This document shows positions 26,417-37,121 of a stretch of DNA of 64,000 nt, piece after piece; position 1 is the stretch's first letter; each line of letters starts with the position of its first letter. Source of the DNA: Metabacillus fastidiosus NBRC 101226 (GTDB lineage Bacteria > Bacillota > Bacilli > Bacillales > Bacillaceae); NCBI RefSeq assembly GCF_001591625.1, contig NZ_BCVG01000012.1:1-64000 (forward strand), read 5' to 3'. The position numbers and the translations under genes were made by a program. The notes under the pieces are model-generated. The model searched no databases. It worked only from the letters and a program-made list of their open reading frames with translations, and was not told where the DNA came from.

Positions 26417-27635
26417 CCTGTAAACGTTTCTGCTCTCCCAATTTCATTGATCCCTGTTGTTTTTTACCGCCTCGGTAATAAGTAAATTTAACGGTGTCTC
26501 CTACTTTTTGCTGATAGAGATATTTTCTTAATTGAAGAATATCATCTACTTTTTTACCTGCAAATTCAGTAATAACGTCAAATTCCTTCATACCAACTTT
26601 AGCTGCCGGTGAGAGAGGCTCTACTCCCATTACAACAACCCCTGTTGTTACATCTTTCGGTAATTTTAATGTCTCTTGCCAGTGATAGCTTGAAATATCA
26701 CTTAATGATCTCATTCCGATTCCCATATATGGACGGCGTACTTCACCATATTTCTCTAAGTCCTCGATAATCGGTCTTACTAAGTTCGATGGAATGGACA
26801 AGCCGATTCCTTCTACAGCTGATTGAGCAATTTTCATTGAATTAATACCGATGACTTTTCCATCGATATTAATAAGAGCCCCACCGCTGTTTCCAGGATT
26901 AATTGCTGCATCTGTTTGTAAAACCTCAGCATTCCAGTCTATTTGTCCGTCATTATCTAAATCAATCGGAACTGCCCTTTCTGTTCCTGAAATAATTCCT
27001 TGTGTAACAGAGCCTGAAAATTGCAATCCAAGCGGATTTCCAATGGCAATGACCGGCTCTCCCACCTTCACTTTATCAGAATTTCCGAACTGTCCAACCT
27101 GCTCAATTTTATTGCTGGCTACTCTTAATACAGCCAAATCCATTAATTCGTCGCTGCCAACTATTGTGGCAGGAATCCTTTCACCATTGCTTAGGCTTAT
27201 CTCCACCTGTGTAGCGCCGGCGATAACATGATGATTCGTTACAACAAAAGCATTCTTGTCATCCTTTTTATAAATAACTCCCGAGCCTGTACCGGCTTCG
27301 CCTTTTTCATTCCAAAAGCCCGCTTCCTGAATGTTCACAACACCAACAACAGCATCTGATACTTGATTAACGATTTCCGTTACTGCTGTATTCACATTGA
27401 CAGAAATATTTTTTGCTGGGACACCTGCTCCCTCACCATTAGTTATATCATTATTTTCTTCATCCGTTCCCATCTCATAAGGTAAAATACCTAAATTCGA
27501 TAAAGCTGGGATTGCCACAATTATAAGCAAACCGCCTAAGATAGCACCGACTATCCCCGCTAAGAACGCACCGCCTCGATTGCCTTTCTGTTTCCTTCTT
27601 CCTTCATTTTCATAATCTTGATCATAATATCCCAA
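26409..27635 (-). CDS. htrC: HtrA-type trypsin-like serine protease
   Basis: A 408-residue membrane-anchored protease of the DegP/HtrA family for envelope quality control. A short basic cytoplasmic tail precedes one helix (about 24-48, [20 protein letters not shown]). The protease domain has His ([11 protein letters not shown]), Asp (DLAVLRV) and Ser (NPGNSGGAL). One C-terminal PDZ domain follows ([18 protein letters not shown]). It is the YyxA/HtrC-type paralogue that sits after the wal operon in bacilli, here separated from walJ by a roughly 110-base gap. Confidence 0.93.
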   Translation of the reverse strand: MGYYDQDYENEGRRKQKGNRGGAFLAGIVGAILGGLLIIVAIPALSNLGILPYEMGTDEENNDITNGEGAGVPAKNISVNVNTAVTEIVNQVSDAVVGVVNIQEAGFWNEKGEAGTGSGVIYKKDDKNAFVVTNHHVIAGATQVEISLSNGERIPATIVGSDELMDLAVLRVASNKIEQVGQFGNSDKVKVGEPVIAIGNPLGLQFSGSVTQGIISGTERAVPIDLDNDGQIDWNAEVLQTDAAINPGNSGGALINIDGKVIGINSMKIAQSAVEGIGLSIPSNLVRPIIEDLEKYGEVRRPYMGIGMRSLSDISSYHWQETLKLPKDVTTGVVVMGVEPLSPAAKVGMKEFDVITEFAGKKVDDILQLRKYLYQQKVGDTVKFTYYRGGKKQQGSMKLGEQKRLQGS

Positions 27636-27747
27636 GTTTGTTCCACCATCCTATCTGAATATGACTGACTGCTATATGAATAGTTTGGATAACATTCCTC
27701 ATTATAATCTTAATTTATGAAAAATAATCTTAAGGTTCTTGGAAAAG

Positions 27748-28542
27748 CTATACTAAAACAAGCGGTGTAGGTGCTTTTGGATCTGTATCATATAATTCAA
27801 ACTGCTCACCAGTATAAAAACCTTTGCTTGCTAATACTTGATCAACAGACATTCTTGCTAAATCTTTCATATTATTATCCTGACTTAAATGTGCTAAATA
27901 AATCCGCTTCGTAGCATCACCTATAACGTCAGCCATAGCAAGTGCAGCATCTTCGTTTGAAACATGTCCAACATCGCTTAAGATCCTGCGCTTAATACTC
28001 CAAGGATAATGCCCCATTTGGAGCATAGAGACGTCATGATTGCTTTCGAAGACAAATATGTCTGAGTTATCAATTATGCCCTTCATACGGTCACTGACGT
28101 AGCCTGTATCTGTAATAAGCGTCAGTTTCTTTCCTTCATGGTGAAATACGTAAAACATCGGTTCTGCTGCATCATGTGAAACACCGAATGATTCAACATC
28201 CAATGAACCGAATGATTTTACTTTTCCCGTTTCAAAGACAAATTTCTGATCTGTACTCACTTCACCGATTAATTTCTCCATCGCATGCCATGTTTTTTCA
28301 TTTGCATAGATCGGCAATTTATATTTTCTCGCGATAACTCCAAGTCCTTTAATATGATCACTATGTTCATGTGTTACTAATAATCCTGAAAGCTTACTCA
28401 TATCCCGTCCAATTTGTGTAAATAAGCTTTGAAGCTGTTTTCCGCTTAAACCTGCATCGACAAGTAGTGAATGCTCTTCTGTTTCAACAAAAATAGCGTT
28501 CCCTGTACTTCCGCTTGCAAGCACACTGAATTGCAAGCTCAT
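27748..28542 (-). CDS. walJ: MBL-fold metallohydrolase WalJ (YycJ)
   Basis: 264 residues. A metallo-beta-lactamase fold hydrolase with the metal motif [10 protein letters not shown], further ligands in [10 protein letters not shown] and FESNHD, and a C-terminal HLS. In bacilli WalJ is linked to the WalRK cell-wall regulon and to coordination of replication with division; it has 5'-3' exonuclease-type relatives. It is the last gene of the walRKHIJ operon, 20 bases after walI. Confidence 0.93.
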   Translation of the reverse strand: MSLQFSVLASGSTGNAIFVETEEHSLLVDAGLSGKQLQSLFTQIGRDMSKLSGLLVTHEHSDHIKGLGVIARKYKLPIYANEKTWHAMEKLIGEVSTDQKFVFETGKVKSFGSLDVESFGVSHDAAEPMFYVFHHEGKKLTLITDTGYVSDRMKGIIDNSDIFVFESNHDVSMLQMGHYPWSIKRRILSDVGHVSNEDAALAMADVIGDATKRIYLAHLSQDNNMKDLARMSVDQVLASKGFYTGEQFELYDTDPKAPTPLVLV

Positions 28543-28562
28543 TTTACCTCAACTCCGTCTCA

Positions 28563-29372
28563 TTAATTTCCTGATTGTAAAACAACACCTTCAATAGCAT
28601 GAACATATAAATCCTCTACTTCCCCTTCATCTGATTCTACTATCAGATGCCAAGTAGGCTGTAATGTTTGAACATCTACTAATGGATACTTTGTATAATA
28701 TCCGTACTCAATCTTTACTTTACTATTTGGCTTTAAATAACTTTTATTATAAACTAATTCAATTGCTTCTAATGGCTTTAACAACTGCTCTCTTTCCTTT
28801 TCTTCAAAGTCGACAAGCATTTTTTGTTCATAAGCATAAATTTCATCTTTATTATTCAAATATAAAATAACCATTCCAATATCATTATCTAAGCTTTGAA
28901 AAATCATTTTTCCGTTATATTGCTGAACACAAATAATAATGTTCAATTCCTCATCTGTACGCCAATAACGATACTGTTCACCATTGTGTACATATTCCCT
29001 TAGGAATTGATTTACTTTTGTTTGAAGATTCATCGTTGGAGCGCTGACAGGCTTAGTAAGTTCCATTCTTATTTTGGGGAATTTCCCTTCCTCTGAGCCT
29101 TCACCCAAGCTAATAAATTTCTGCCCTTTAAGCTTTTTTATTTCTTCCTGGGTGAATTCCTTTGTTTTTGCATTAATTATAGCTCCTTTTTCACCTACAG
29201 TTGGAAGCTCACTATAAATGATACCTTCTGCTGCTAATCGCCCCTCTAATGAGGCTTGCGGAATAATCCCATATTGACTGCCGTTTTTTTTAGCAAAAAA
29301 TTGAAAAGCTAAAAAAGCATTAAGCACAAGAAAAGCAATAATAAAGATCGTTTTTGTTTTACTCCAATCCAT
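28563..29372 (-). CDS. walI: WalRK regulator WalI (YycI)
   Basis: 269 residues. One N-terminal membrane helix (about 7-25, TIFIIAFLVLNAFLAFQF) is followed by an extracytoplasmic YycI domain. With WalH it forms a membrane complex that restrains the WalK kinase. It overlaps walH by 14 bases, showing tight coupling, and is followed by walJ. Confidence 0.92.
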   Translation of the reverse strand: MDWSKTKTIFIIAFLVLNAFLAFQFFAKKNGSQYGIIPQASLEGRLAAEGIIYSELPTVGEKGAIINAKTKEFTQEEIKKLKGQKFISLGEGSEEGKFPKIRMELTKPVSAPTMNLQTKVNQFLREYVHNGEQYRYWRTDEELNIIICVQQYNGKMIFQSLDNDIGMVILYLNNKDEIYAYEQKMLVDFEEKEREQLLKPLEAIELVYNKSYLKPNSKVKIEYGYYTKYPLVDVQTLQPTWHLIVESDEGEVEDLYVHAIEGVVLQSGN

Positions 29373-30744
29373 TTAACTCTCCTCCAGACTTTTCTTGTGC
29401 TTCTCCAATCTTTTTAATAATTCCATCCTTAAAATGAACATACCAAGTCGGAACCAGCTTAACAGAGGATTCCTCACTTACAGATTTCACGAGTTCATAA
29501 CCCAGCATAATATTTTTAATATTTGATACAGCTATCTCTTCATTCTTTTTGATTAATTTAACAACAGAATGACCTGAAGGCATTATTCTCTCTTGTGTGT
29601 TTGCAGATGCCTTTAACTGATATAAAGGACGGTCATAACTTGCAACTTCATTCCTTCCCCAGCGCAGAGTAATAGCTGTTTGACCAAAAGATTTCTCAGA
29701 ATCAAAAGCATCCAGTACAGGATAAGAATTATATGATAACTGAAAATTCACTACTTCTCGCTCCTGATAATTCTCTTCAAAATTAAATAAAATGTAATCA
29801 TTTGTCCAGCCGCCATGGCTTTCTACATAATCTATACTTTGTTTAATAATAACTCCAAGTTCAGGTTGGACCACATCAAGGATTGTCGGATTAACATATC
29901 TCACCAACTGCTGACGTGGAAAAATATTCAAAACCCTTGTACCATCTGTATACGTATTTTTATTAGTAGATGTACTTATATCACGCTTTACATTTTTCGG
30001 ATTATTAAAAAGAGCTTGTTTAAGCGTCTCACCGCCTATCTCACCTACATAATAATTAACTTCCTGCATTTTCACATCATTTTCTGGTAGAAATAGTTTA
30101 TCTTTTTCATTTAAATTAAAGGCGAAATATTTTTGATAACGGTCATTATCATTTAAAATATCATTAATAAAAAGAATTGCATCATTATCATTTACTTTTG
30201 TTTCTACTACTTTTCTTTTGCTATAAGAAACAAAATAAAGCTTCTGTACTCTTTGATTGTCGTTTTCTTTAACAGATGGAATAATGATACGATCATATCT
30301 CATAGGACTCAATTCATCCGTCTTCCAATTAAAAATAGAACGGAACGTTTCTATTGGAAGTTCATTATAAAATGAAAGAGCAACTTTACTTTTACCATCT
30401 TCACCATTAATAAAATTCAAGAAATGTTCCTCTGAAAATTGATTAGAAATATCTTTCGTCTCTAATATCTGCCATTTGTATATTTCATTCCATACTTTCT
30501 TTATATCATTTCTATCTAAAGCTCCATAATGCTCATTATTTTTATGGAAAAGAATTTGATAAGGCTGAACAACTTCGTGAATATCTCTTGTTTGATCGCT
30601 GATTTTCTTTCCTTCTTGGTACGCACTGTTTTGGAATTGGTCATACGAGGAAGGAATTGTCCAAATTGCCCAAGTAAAAAATAAACTTAATGCAACAAGA
30701 AAAGTTAACACAATCGTTTTAATTAGTTCTTTTTTCATTTCCAT
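29359..30744 (-). CDS. walH: WalRK regulator WalH (YycH)
   Basis: 461 residues. One N-terminal membrane helix (TIVLTFLVALSLFFTWAIW) is followed by a large extracytoplasmic YycH region. It acts with WalI on WalK in the membrane. The start follows AAGAGGA and overlaps the end of walK by ten bases. Confidence 0.93.
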   Translation of the reverse strand: MEMKKELIKTIVLTFLVALSLFFTWAIWTIPSSYDQFQNSAYQEGKKISDQTRDIHEVVQPYQILFHKNNEHYGALDRNDIKKVWNEIYKWQILETKDISNQFSEEHFLNFINGEDGKSKVALSFYNELPIETFRSIFNWKTDELSPMRYDRIIIPSVKENDNQRVQKLYFVSYSKRKVVETKVNDNDAILFINDILNDNDRYQKYFAFNLNEKDKLFLPENDVKMQEVNYYVGEIGGETLKQALFNNPKNVKRDISTSTNKNTYTDGTRVLNIFPRQQLVRYVNPTILDVVQPELGVIIKQSIDYVESHGGWTNDYILFNFEENYQEREVVNFQLSYNSYPVLDAFDSEKSFGQTAITLRWGRNEVASYDRPLYQLKASANTQERIMPSGHSVVKLIKKNEEIAVSNIKNIMLGYELVKSVSEESSVKLVPTWYVHFKDGIIKKIGEAQEKSGGELNGLE

Positions 30745-32558
30745 TCATCCTCTTGTTCCGGATTATAAGGTAACGTAAAAAATATAGTTGTACCTTTTCC
30801 TTCCTTACTCTCAGCCCAAATATCTCCTCCATGCGCTGTTACCATTTCCTTTGCAATTGCCAATCCTAAACCAGTACCTCCTAATTTTCTCGTTCTCGCT
30901 TTATCAACACGATAAAATCGATCAAATATTTTATAGATACTCTCTTTAGGAATTCCAACACCTTGGTCCCGTACTCGAATTTGCAATTCATCTGTCAGAA
31001 TATCTACTTGAAAATGAATTTGTCCACCTTCTGGAGAATATTTAATTGCATTCGAAATAATATTATCTAATACTTGCGTAATTTTATCTGTATCAATATC
31101 TACGTAAAGATCCTCAGTTGGAATTCTTCTAAAAAATGTAATATGTTCTGATTTCGTCATTTCAAAACGATCAACAACTGTATTAAAGAAATCAGTGAAA
31201 TTCACAGAACGTTTCTTCACGTTATAATCTTTGCTGTCCATCTTTGAAAGACGAAGCAGATCATTTACTAGACGGATCATCCGCTCAGTTTCATTTTGTG
31301 TTACTTTTAGAAACTGCGGCGCCAGCTCTTTGTCTTCCCACGCACCTTCCTCTAACGCTTCTAAATAACTTCGCATCGTTGTAAGTGGTGTCCGTAACTC
31401 ATGTGAAACATTTGCTACAAATTCACGACGTTCTTGATCAATTTTTTCTTGTTCTGTAACATCATAGATAACAATAATTAAGCCGTCTATCCTTCCTTTT
31501 TCTCTTTGAATTGCAGTGAAGCTGACTTTCAAAATATATGGAACCTCTTCCGTACTAAAGTCTAAAATAAGATCTTCCTGTTCCTCAAACAGACCTTCCA
31601 GTGTGTATTCTTCTTCAATACCGAGCAATTCTGTAATTTTTATATTTTTTAATGTTTCACGTGAAACATTAAGCATTGTAACAGCAGGATTATTAATTAA
31701 TATGACCTCACCGTTACGGTTTGTTGCAATTACCCCATCAGTCATATGGGCAATAACAGAGGCAAGTTTTCTTCTTTCTCCCTCTGTCATCCCTTGAGCT
31801 TCTTCTAATTTTTCTGTTAAGTTATTAAATGTCTCTGCTAATTGGCCAATTTCGTCATCACCATACACATTAACCTTCCTGGAAAAATTCCCTTTGGCAA
31901 GTTCAAGTGCCTGTTTTCGCATATCTGACATTGGTCTTGTAATTGTTCTAGCAAGGAAAATACCTAATGCAGCAGTGATAATTAATGAAATAACCGTTCC
32001 CGTAGCAAGAATTTTATTAATAATACTCATTTGATTGAATACTTCTTCTAAGGAAGCAACGACATAAATGGCCCCAATTGTTTCATCACTAAAATCTTTA
32101 GTAATCGGAAATGTCATTACTAAAACACGATGACCATCCTCATAAATATAGGAATTTTTATATTCCTGACCGATAAGTGCTCTCTGAACCATCACCTCTG
32201 TCGATTTCTTACCGAGAATATCTTTATTACTGGATGTTCCAATAAAGGTCTGAGTCTTATCTATAACACGCAGCTCGTCAATTTCTCCAGTATGGTTATC
32301 TATTAAAATAGCGCTTATATCATCCTGAAGTGTTTGTCCCTCTGGTCTTTCTTTCTTGTCCTTCATCATTTCCTGCTCAATACTGTATGCAAGAATATTA
32401 ATTCTTTGACGCAAAGATTGTTCGAAATTTTCATTCAATGATTTCTCAAGCTCGCGGACAAAATAGACACCCATTACTTGCATTGCTATTAAAATAAGTA
32501 ATACATAAATTAATACAAACTTAAAATGAAGCGACCGAAAAAAATTCACTTTATTCAT
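30735..32558 (-). CDS. walK: Essential sensor histidine kinase WalK
   Basis: 607 residues. Two membrane helices flank an extracytoplasmic Cache-like sensor. HAMP, a cytoplasmic PAS domain, HisKA (FVANVSHELRTPLTTMRSYL) and HATPase_c (NIISNAIKYSPEGG, RVRDQGVGIP, LGGTGLGLAIAKEM) follow. It phosphorylates WalR to control peptidoglycan remodelling genes. The frame extends to 32597, but ATG 32558 follows AGGAG and starts MNKVNFFRSLHFKFVL. The PAS-domain codons for NVSRETLKN contain a perfect parS. Confidence 0.95.
   Translation of the reverse strand: MNKVNFFRSLHFKFVLIYVLLILIAMQVMGVYFVRELEKSLNENFEQSLRQRINILAYSIEQEMMKDKKERPEGQTLQDDISAILIDNHTGEIDELRVIDKTQTFIGTSSNKDILGKKSTEVMVQRALIGQEYKNSYIYEDGHRVLVMTFPITKDFSDETIGAIYVVASLEEVFNQMSIINKILATGTVISLIITAALGIFLARTITRPMSDMRKQALELAKGNFSRKVNVYGDDEIGQLAETFNNLTEKLEEAQGMTEGERRKLASVIAHMTDGVIATNRNGEVILINNPAVTMLNVSRETLKNIKITELLGIEEEYTLEGLFEEQEDLILDFSTEEVPYILKVSFTAIQREKGRIDGLIIVIYDVTEQEKIDQERREFVANVSHELRTPLTTMRSYLEALEEGAWEDKELAPQFLKVTQNETERMIRLVNDLLRLSKMDSKDYNVKKRSVNFTDFFNTVVDRFEMTKSEHITFFRRIPTEDLYVDIDTDKITQVLDNIISNAIKYSPEGGQIHFQVDILTDELQIRVRDQGVGIPKESIYKIFDRFYRVDKARTRKLGGTGLGLAIAKEMVTAHGGDIWAESKEGKGTTIFFTLPYNPEQEDEWK
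31653..31668. promoter_or_regulatory. parS site inside walK
   Basis: TGTTTCACGTGAAACA is a perfect 16-bp palindrome matching the ParB/Spo0J consensus TGTTNCACGTGAAACA. It is a centromere nucleation site about 26 kb from dnaA. Confidence 0.93.
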
Positions 32559-32562
32559 ACAA

Positions 32563-33270
32563 TTACTCCTGCTCAGGATTACGCAGGTAGTATCCAACTC
32601 CCCGTCTCGTTACGATCCATGCTGGATGACTCGGATTGTCTTCAATTTTCTCTCGTAAACGTCTAACTGTCACATCAACTGTTCGTACATCGCCAAAATA
32701 ATCATATCCCCAAACAGTTTGCAGTAAATGTTCACGTGTTAATACTTGCCCGATATGTTTTGCTAAATAATGAAGCAATTCAAACTCCCGATGTGTTAAC
32801 TCGATTGTCTCTCCTCTTTTTGAAACAACATATGCATCAGGATGAATTATTAAAGTACCAATTTCAATCTCATTTGTCTCTTCTTCTGGTTCACTAATTT
32901 CTACTGATTTCTGTCTTCTTAAATTTGCCTTAACACGAGCTAGAAGTTCCCTCGTACTAAATGGTTTCGTTACATAATCATCTGCTCCCAATTCTAAGCC
33001 TAACACTTTATCAATTTCAGAGTCCTTTGCTGTTAACATAATAATTGGCATTTCGTATTTTTTTCGTACTTCTCTGCACACTTCCATTCCATCTCGATTC
33101 GGAAGCATAATATCTAAAAGAATAAGATCAGGAACAATTTCCTCGACTAATTCTAATGCTTCATTTCCATCATAAGCACAAAAAACTTCATAGCCCTCTT
33201 TTTTCAGATTAAATTGCAATATATCTGCGATCGGTTTCTCATCATCTACAACTAGTATCTTTTTATCCAC
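32563..33270 (-). CDS. walR: Essential response regulator WalR
   Basis: A 235-residue OmpR/PhoB-type regulator. The receiver domain has acidic pocket DDEK, phospho-Asp in [13 protein letters not shown] and Lys in TKPF. The DNA-binding winged helix includes [16 protein letters not shown] and [15 protein letters not shown]. It controls autolysin and wall-synthesis genes. It is first in the operon; walK begins four bases after its stop. Confidence 0.97.
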   Translation of the reverse strand: MDKKILVVDDEKPIADILQFNLKKEGYEVFCAYDGNEALELVEEIVPDLILLDIMLPNRDGMEVCREVRKKYEMPIIMLTAKDSEIDKVLGLELGADDYVTKPFSTRELLARVKANLRRQKSVEISEPEEETNEIEIGTLIIHPDAYVVSKRGETIELTHREFELLHYLAKHIGQVLTREHLLQTVWGYDYFGDVRTVDVTVRRLREKIEDNPSHPAWIVTRRGVGYYLRNPEQE

Positions 33271-33360
33271 TGTTTTCGCCCCTTCTTGTAGCTTTAATAT
33301 ACATATTTTTAATTTAACATATTTTCTTATACTAAAATCATCTTTTACTTATTCTTTCAT

Positions 33361-33390
33361 AAAGAAACCTCTAGCAATAATTGCTAGAGG
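33361..33390 (-). terminator. Terminator of M23 peptidase gene
   Basis: CCTCTAGCAA/TTGCTAGAGG perfect ten-base stem, moderate T run on the minus strand. It separates this gene from the walR promoter. Confidence 0.7.
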
Positions 33391-33427
33391 TGTATGATAA
33401 TCCTTATTCAAAAAATAAAGGAAAAGT

Positions 33428-34672
33428 TTATTTTAAATAGTTTAACGGGTTTTTAATTATATCATTTTCGTATACTTCAAAATGCAAATGTACATCTGCT
33501 GCCTGTCCAGTAGAGCCCATTACACCTATTTTTTGCCCTGTTATTACTGTTTCTCCAGCAGATACAGCAATTGAATTTAAGTGGCCATACACTGTTTTCA
33601 AACCATTATTATGATCGATAACAACTTTATTTCCATAGCCGCCATCATTTCCCGCAAATAGGACTGTACCATTCTCTGCTGCTTTGACCGTATAATTACT
33701 TGTTTTTACAATATCGACACCTTTATGTAATTTACCAGAGCTTTGGCCCATTTTATTAGATATATAGCCATCAGCCGCTGGCCAAGAGAGAACCCTGCCG
33801 CCGCGTGAAGGAATAGCTTCTTTCAATATTTCTTCATTGGCTGTTTCCCTTTTTTTTTCTAAACTGGTTTCTTTTATTGTAAGGGAGTTTTGTTCAGCTT
33901 CCCCATTATGATTTGTTTCTTTTACCTCTTTATTATCGTTAAATAGAGACATTTCTGCTATTATGTCTTTTGGAGATGCAGTAACTTCTTTTTCTAATGT
34001 TCCATCTGTAATAATTATATTTAATAAAGGCTGGTGTGTAATTATATTAATAATCTCACCTTGTCCGATAATAGAATCTGTCTTTAAATTTGGATTTGCA
34101 GCTAGCAATTCATCTACTGTTAAATGATATTTTTCTGCTATCTCTTTTATATTAGTTCGATATGTTACCTCATACTTCTCTTCTTTTTTAATACCGTTTT
34201 TTAAAAGCTGTAAACCTTCATCAACGGTTAGAATATCCTTTTCAAGAACTTTTTCATTTGAATAGAGAATATCTTCAGCAAAAGAAATATCTATACGAGG
34301 TGATTCCTCTTGTTCTAATGTATGTAAAGTATTTTCTGTGCTCATTTGATGTTCTAATTTTTCAGAAATATAATCTGCTTTATACTTTTGCAGTACGGCT
34401 TCAGCATCTTTTTTATCTTTAAAAGCGGCTGCCCGCTCATTATTTATGATCATAACTGTAGAATTAACAATATTATCACTATTCTTTATATAATCATTAC
34501 TTAAATCAGAAGAATAAACTGTAGTTAACGTTTTTTCAGCAGAAGCACTAGAAAGACCTAACACTAATGCAGCTACCACTGTACAACTGCAAAGTGTATT
34601 TTTCAGTAGCTTATCATTTAAGTGGCTACACTTTCGCTCCATATCCACTAATTGTTTAAAACGTATAAACAC
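33428..34672 (-). CDS. LysM-domain M23 metallopeptidase
   Basis: A 414-residue exported cell-wall hydrolase. A signal-anchor region (about 25-45) is followed by a spacer, a LysM domain (VTYRTNIKEIAEKYHLTVDE, about 195-240), a short G5-like strand segment and a C-terminal LytM/M23 domain. Zinc ligands are seen in KLHKGVDI and VHLHFE. It probably cleaves peptidoglycan cross-bridges. The start is GTG behind GGGAGG. It lies just upstream of walRK on the same strand, fitting a wall-remodelling neighbourhood, but has its own terminator. Confidence 0.9.
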   Translation of the reverse strand: MFIRFKQLVDMERKCSHLNDKLLKNTLCSCTVVAALVLGLSSASAEKTLTTVYSSDLSNDYIKNSDNIVNSTVMIINNERAAAFKDKKDAEAVLQKYKADYISEKLEHQMSTENTLHTLEQEESPRIDISFAEDILYSNEKVLEKDILTVDEGLQLLKNGIKKEEKYEVTYRTNIKEIAEKYHLTVDELLAANPNLKTDSIIGQGEIINIITHQPLLNIIITDGTLEKEVTASPKDIIAEMSLFNDNKEVKETNHNGEAEQNSLTIKETSLEKKRETANEEILKEAIPSRGGRVLSWPAADGYISNKMGQSSGKLHKGVDIVKTSNYTVKAAENGTVLFAGNDGGYGNKVVIDHNNGLKTVYGHLNSIAVSAGETVITGQKIGVMGSTGQAADVHLHFEVYENDIIKNPLNYLK

Positions 34673-34837
34673 AATAGTTTCCTCCCAAATATATACAACA
34701 AAAGGCAGTAAAATAGCAAAATATCATCTTTTCGTTCTCTATTAATTTATCATACGTTATCATAATTACCTATTATTTCGATAAAATGTAACATAGTTGT
34801 ATTATTAGTTACATTATTATTTTTTTTGTCAAAAACG

Positions 34838-34876
34838 ATAAAAGGTGTGATTCTATTTTAGAATCACACCTTTTAT
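34838..34876 (-). terminator. Terminator of tRNA cluster
   Basis: ATAAAAGGTGTGATTCTA and its exact inverted copy form an 18-base stem, followed on the minus strand by T-rich sequence. It ends the minus-strand tRNA transcript. Confidence 0.85.
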
Positions 34877-34880
34877 AAAG

Positions 34881-34953
34881 TGGCTCGGGACGGAATCGAA
34901 CCGCCGACACATGGATTTTCAGTCCATTGCTCTACCAACTGAGCTACCGAGCC
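34881..34953 (-). tRNA. tRNA-Phe (GAA)
   Basis: A complete cloverleaf. The acceptor GGCTCGG pairs with CCGAGCC. The D arm GCTCAGTTGGTAGAGC, anticodon loop CTGAAAATC with GAA and T arm GGTTCGATTCC are all present. CCA is not encoded. Confidence 0.95.
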
Positions 34954-35044
34954 ATATGTATTATTATTTAAGATTTCTTAATTATTAAAGACTTTCCTCA
35001 TTATATCCTACACATATATAAAAAGAAAGGAATTAATAAATATA

Positions 35045-35120
35045 TGGCGGTCCCGACGGGAATCGAACCCGCGATCTCCTGCGTGACAGGCAGGCATGTT
35101 AACCGCTACACCACGGGACC
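35045..35120 (-). tRNA. tRNA-Asp (GTC)
   Basis: Acceptor GGTCCCG/CGGGACC, anticodon loop CTGTCACG with GTC, T arm GGTTCGATTCC, and an encoded 3' CCA. Confidence 0.95.
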
Positions 35121-35290
35121 TTTAATATTATATATATTCATACTATACGTATAATGTTACAAAAACTGTCCCTTCCTCTGATAATAATTTCAGAGATGAT
35201 AAATATGGCGGAACAACTCTTAGAAAATTCTAAGAAGTATTGCTCGTTGCTAAACTAAGAGACCCGGCAATTAAATTTTAAATTTCAAAA

Positions 35291-35362
35291 TGACCCGTAC
35301 GGGATTCGAACCCGTGTTACCGCCGTGAAAGGGCGGTGTCTTAACCGCTTGACCAACGGGCC
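35291..35362 (-). tRNA. tRNA-Glu (TTC)
   Basis: Acceptor GGCCCGT pairs with ACGGGTC (one G-T). Anticodon loop CTTTCAC with TTC, T arm GGTTCGAATCC. CCA not encoded. Confidence 0.95.
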
Positions 35363-35388
35363 ATAAATAAAATAATCTTCCAATAAAA

Positions 35389-35464
35389 TGGTGAGCCATG
35401 AAGGACTCGAACCTTCGACCCTCTGATTAAAAGTCAGATGCTCTACCAACTGAGCTAATGGCTC
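35389..35464 (-). tRNA. tRNA-Lys (TTT)
   Basis: Acceptor GAGCCAT/ATGGCTC, D arm GCTCAGTTGGTAGAGC, anticodon loop CTTTTAA with TTT, T arm GGTTCGAGTCC, encoded CCA. Confidence 0.95.
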
Positions 35465-35593
35465 TTATAAATTAAATATATAAGATTCAACTAAAGTATA
35501 GACTCTTTCTACGACGTCCTCATCTCAGAAAGCTTAATCAAGAAGCAGCTCGATGAGTACGCTGAAGTAATTGCTCTGCAGCTTATTCGATCG

Positions 35594-35619
35594 TGCTCTA
35601 CCAACTGAGCTAATGGCTC
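35594..35619 (-). pseudogene. Truncated 5' copy of tRNA-Lys
   Basis: 26 bases are identical to 35439-35464, covering the 5' acceptor strand and D arm of tRNA-Lys. Beyond this the sequence is unrelated, so no anticodon or T arm exists. It lies directly upstream of the intact tRNA-Lys. Confidence 0.85.
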
Positions 35620-35690
35620 GTACTCTATAACCGACGCTATTCATCTTACCATATAAAAATAAATGTATACAAGCTTTTTTCAAACAAATT

Positions 35691-35726
35691 AAAAAACAAA
35701 GGATCTAATATACTCCTTTGTTTTTT
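35691..35726 (-). terminator. Terminator of purA
   Basis: AAAAAACAAAGGA/TCCTTTGTTTTTT stem with U tract, ten bases after the stop. Confidence 0.85.
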
Positions 35727-35736
35727 AAATTATTAT

Positions 35737-37023
35737 CTAACTGTATACGCTTCTTACTACATTCGTTTGTGTACGGTCCGGGCCCACTGAAAAGATAGAT
35801 AGAGGGATTCCTGTCAGCTGTGAAATACGCTCTACATAGTTCCTTGCATTCTGAGGCAGTTCAGATAGAGTTTTTACACTTGTAATATCTTCTGTCCAGC
35901 CTGGAAGCTCTTCATATATAGGTTCACATTGTGCTAATATCTTTAAGCTTGCTGGGTATTCCTCAATTACTTGATCATCATATTTATATGCTACACAGAT
36001 CTTTAATGTTTCAATACCTGTTAGGACATCGATTGAATTTAATGAAAGATCTGTCAGACCGCTTACCCTACGTGCATGTCGAACTACAATGCTATCAAAC
36101 CAACCGACACGGCGCGGTCGCCCAGTGGTTGTTCCATACTCACGTCCGACTTCACGAATGCGGTCTCCAATCTCATTATTTAATTCCGTTGGAAATGGGC
36201 CGTCTCCCACTCTTGTTGTATATGCTTTTGAAACACCTACAACATGATCAATTTTAGATGGGCCGACACCGGAACCGATCGTTACACCTCCAGCAACAGG
36301 GTTTGAAGATGTAACAAATGGATAAGTTCCCTGGTCAATATCCAGCATTACCCCTTGTGCCCCCTCAAAAAGGACACGGCGTCCCACATCTAGTGCATCG
36401 TTTAAAACGACGGAAGTATCACACACATAATGCTTAATTTGCTGGCCATATTCATAGTACTCATCTAAAATTTCTTCTGATCTCAATCCATCTATTTCAT
36501 AAAACTTCTCGAAAAGTCTATTCTTATCTTTTAAATTCTGTTCTAATTTCTCTTCAAACACATCGCGTTCTAATAAATCAGAGATTCTAATCCCGATACG
36601 CGCAGCTTTATCCATATAAGCCGGGCCAATCCCTTTTTTCGTTGTTCCAATTTTATTTGCACCTTTTCGCTCTTCTTCCACTTCATCTAATCTTAAGTGA
36701 TAAGGTAAAATAACATGGGCACGGTTACTTATCCGCAAATTATCCGTATTTATATTACGTTCATGCAGATAGGCTAATTCTTGTACCAATGCTTTAGGAT
36801 CAACAACCATGCCATTTCCAATGACAGAGATTTTATCCTTATAAAAAATACCAGACGGAATTAAATGAAGCTTATACGTTTCCCCATTAAATTTAATTGT
36901 ATGACCTGCATTGTTTCCACCTTGATAACGTGCAATGACTTCAGCATTTTCAGAAAGAAAGTCGGTTATCTTCCCTTTACCTTCATCTCCCCACTGTGTT
37001 CCAACAACTACTACTGATGACAT
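35737..37023 (-). CDS. purA: Adenylosuccinate synthetase
   Basis: 428 residues. It catalyses GTP-dependent joining of aspartate to IMP, the first committed step to AMP. N-terminal P-loop-like GDEGKGKI with [13 protein letters not shown], the NNAGHT motif, the [16 protein letters not shown] region and the C-terminal VGPDRTQTN are all present. ATG follows GGAGGTG. It lies 98 bases downstream of dnaB on the same strand, the conserved bacillus order. Confidence 0.97.
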   Translation of the reverse strand: MSSVVVVGTQWGDEGKGKITDFLSENAEVIARYQGGNNAGHTIKFNGETYKLHLIPSGIFYKDKISVIGNGMVVDPKALVQELAYLHERNINTDNLRISNRAHVILPYHLRLDEVEEERKGANKIGTTKKGIGPAYMDKAARIGIRISDLLERDVFEEKLEQNLKDKNRLFEKFYEIDGLRSEEILDEYYEYGQQIKHYVCDTSVVLNDALDVGRRVLFEGAQGVMLDIDQGTYPFVTSSNPVAGGVTIGSGVGPSKIDHVVGVSKAYTTRVGDGPFPTELNNEIGDRIREVGREYGTTTGRPRRVGWFDSIVVRHARRVSGLTDLSLNSIDVLTGIETLKICVAYKYDDQVIEEYPASLKILAQCEPIYEELPGWTEDITSVKTLSELPQNARNYVERISQLTGIPLSIFSVGPDRTQTNVVRSVYS

Positions 37024-37121
37024 ATTTCTGCACCTCCATAGTTTCGGACTGGCAAATATACTTCAAATTTAATGCGTCGGTGAATAAACTGCATCGGTAC
37101 AAAGTTTTTAAAAAAACTCGT

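Noticed and set aside
37021-37080. PurR box upstream of purA
   Set aside because: One CCGAAAC-like half-site is visible, but no properly spaced inverted partner could be identified by eye.
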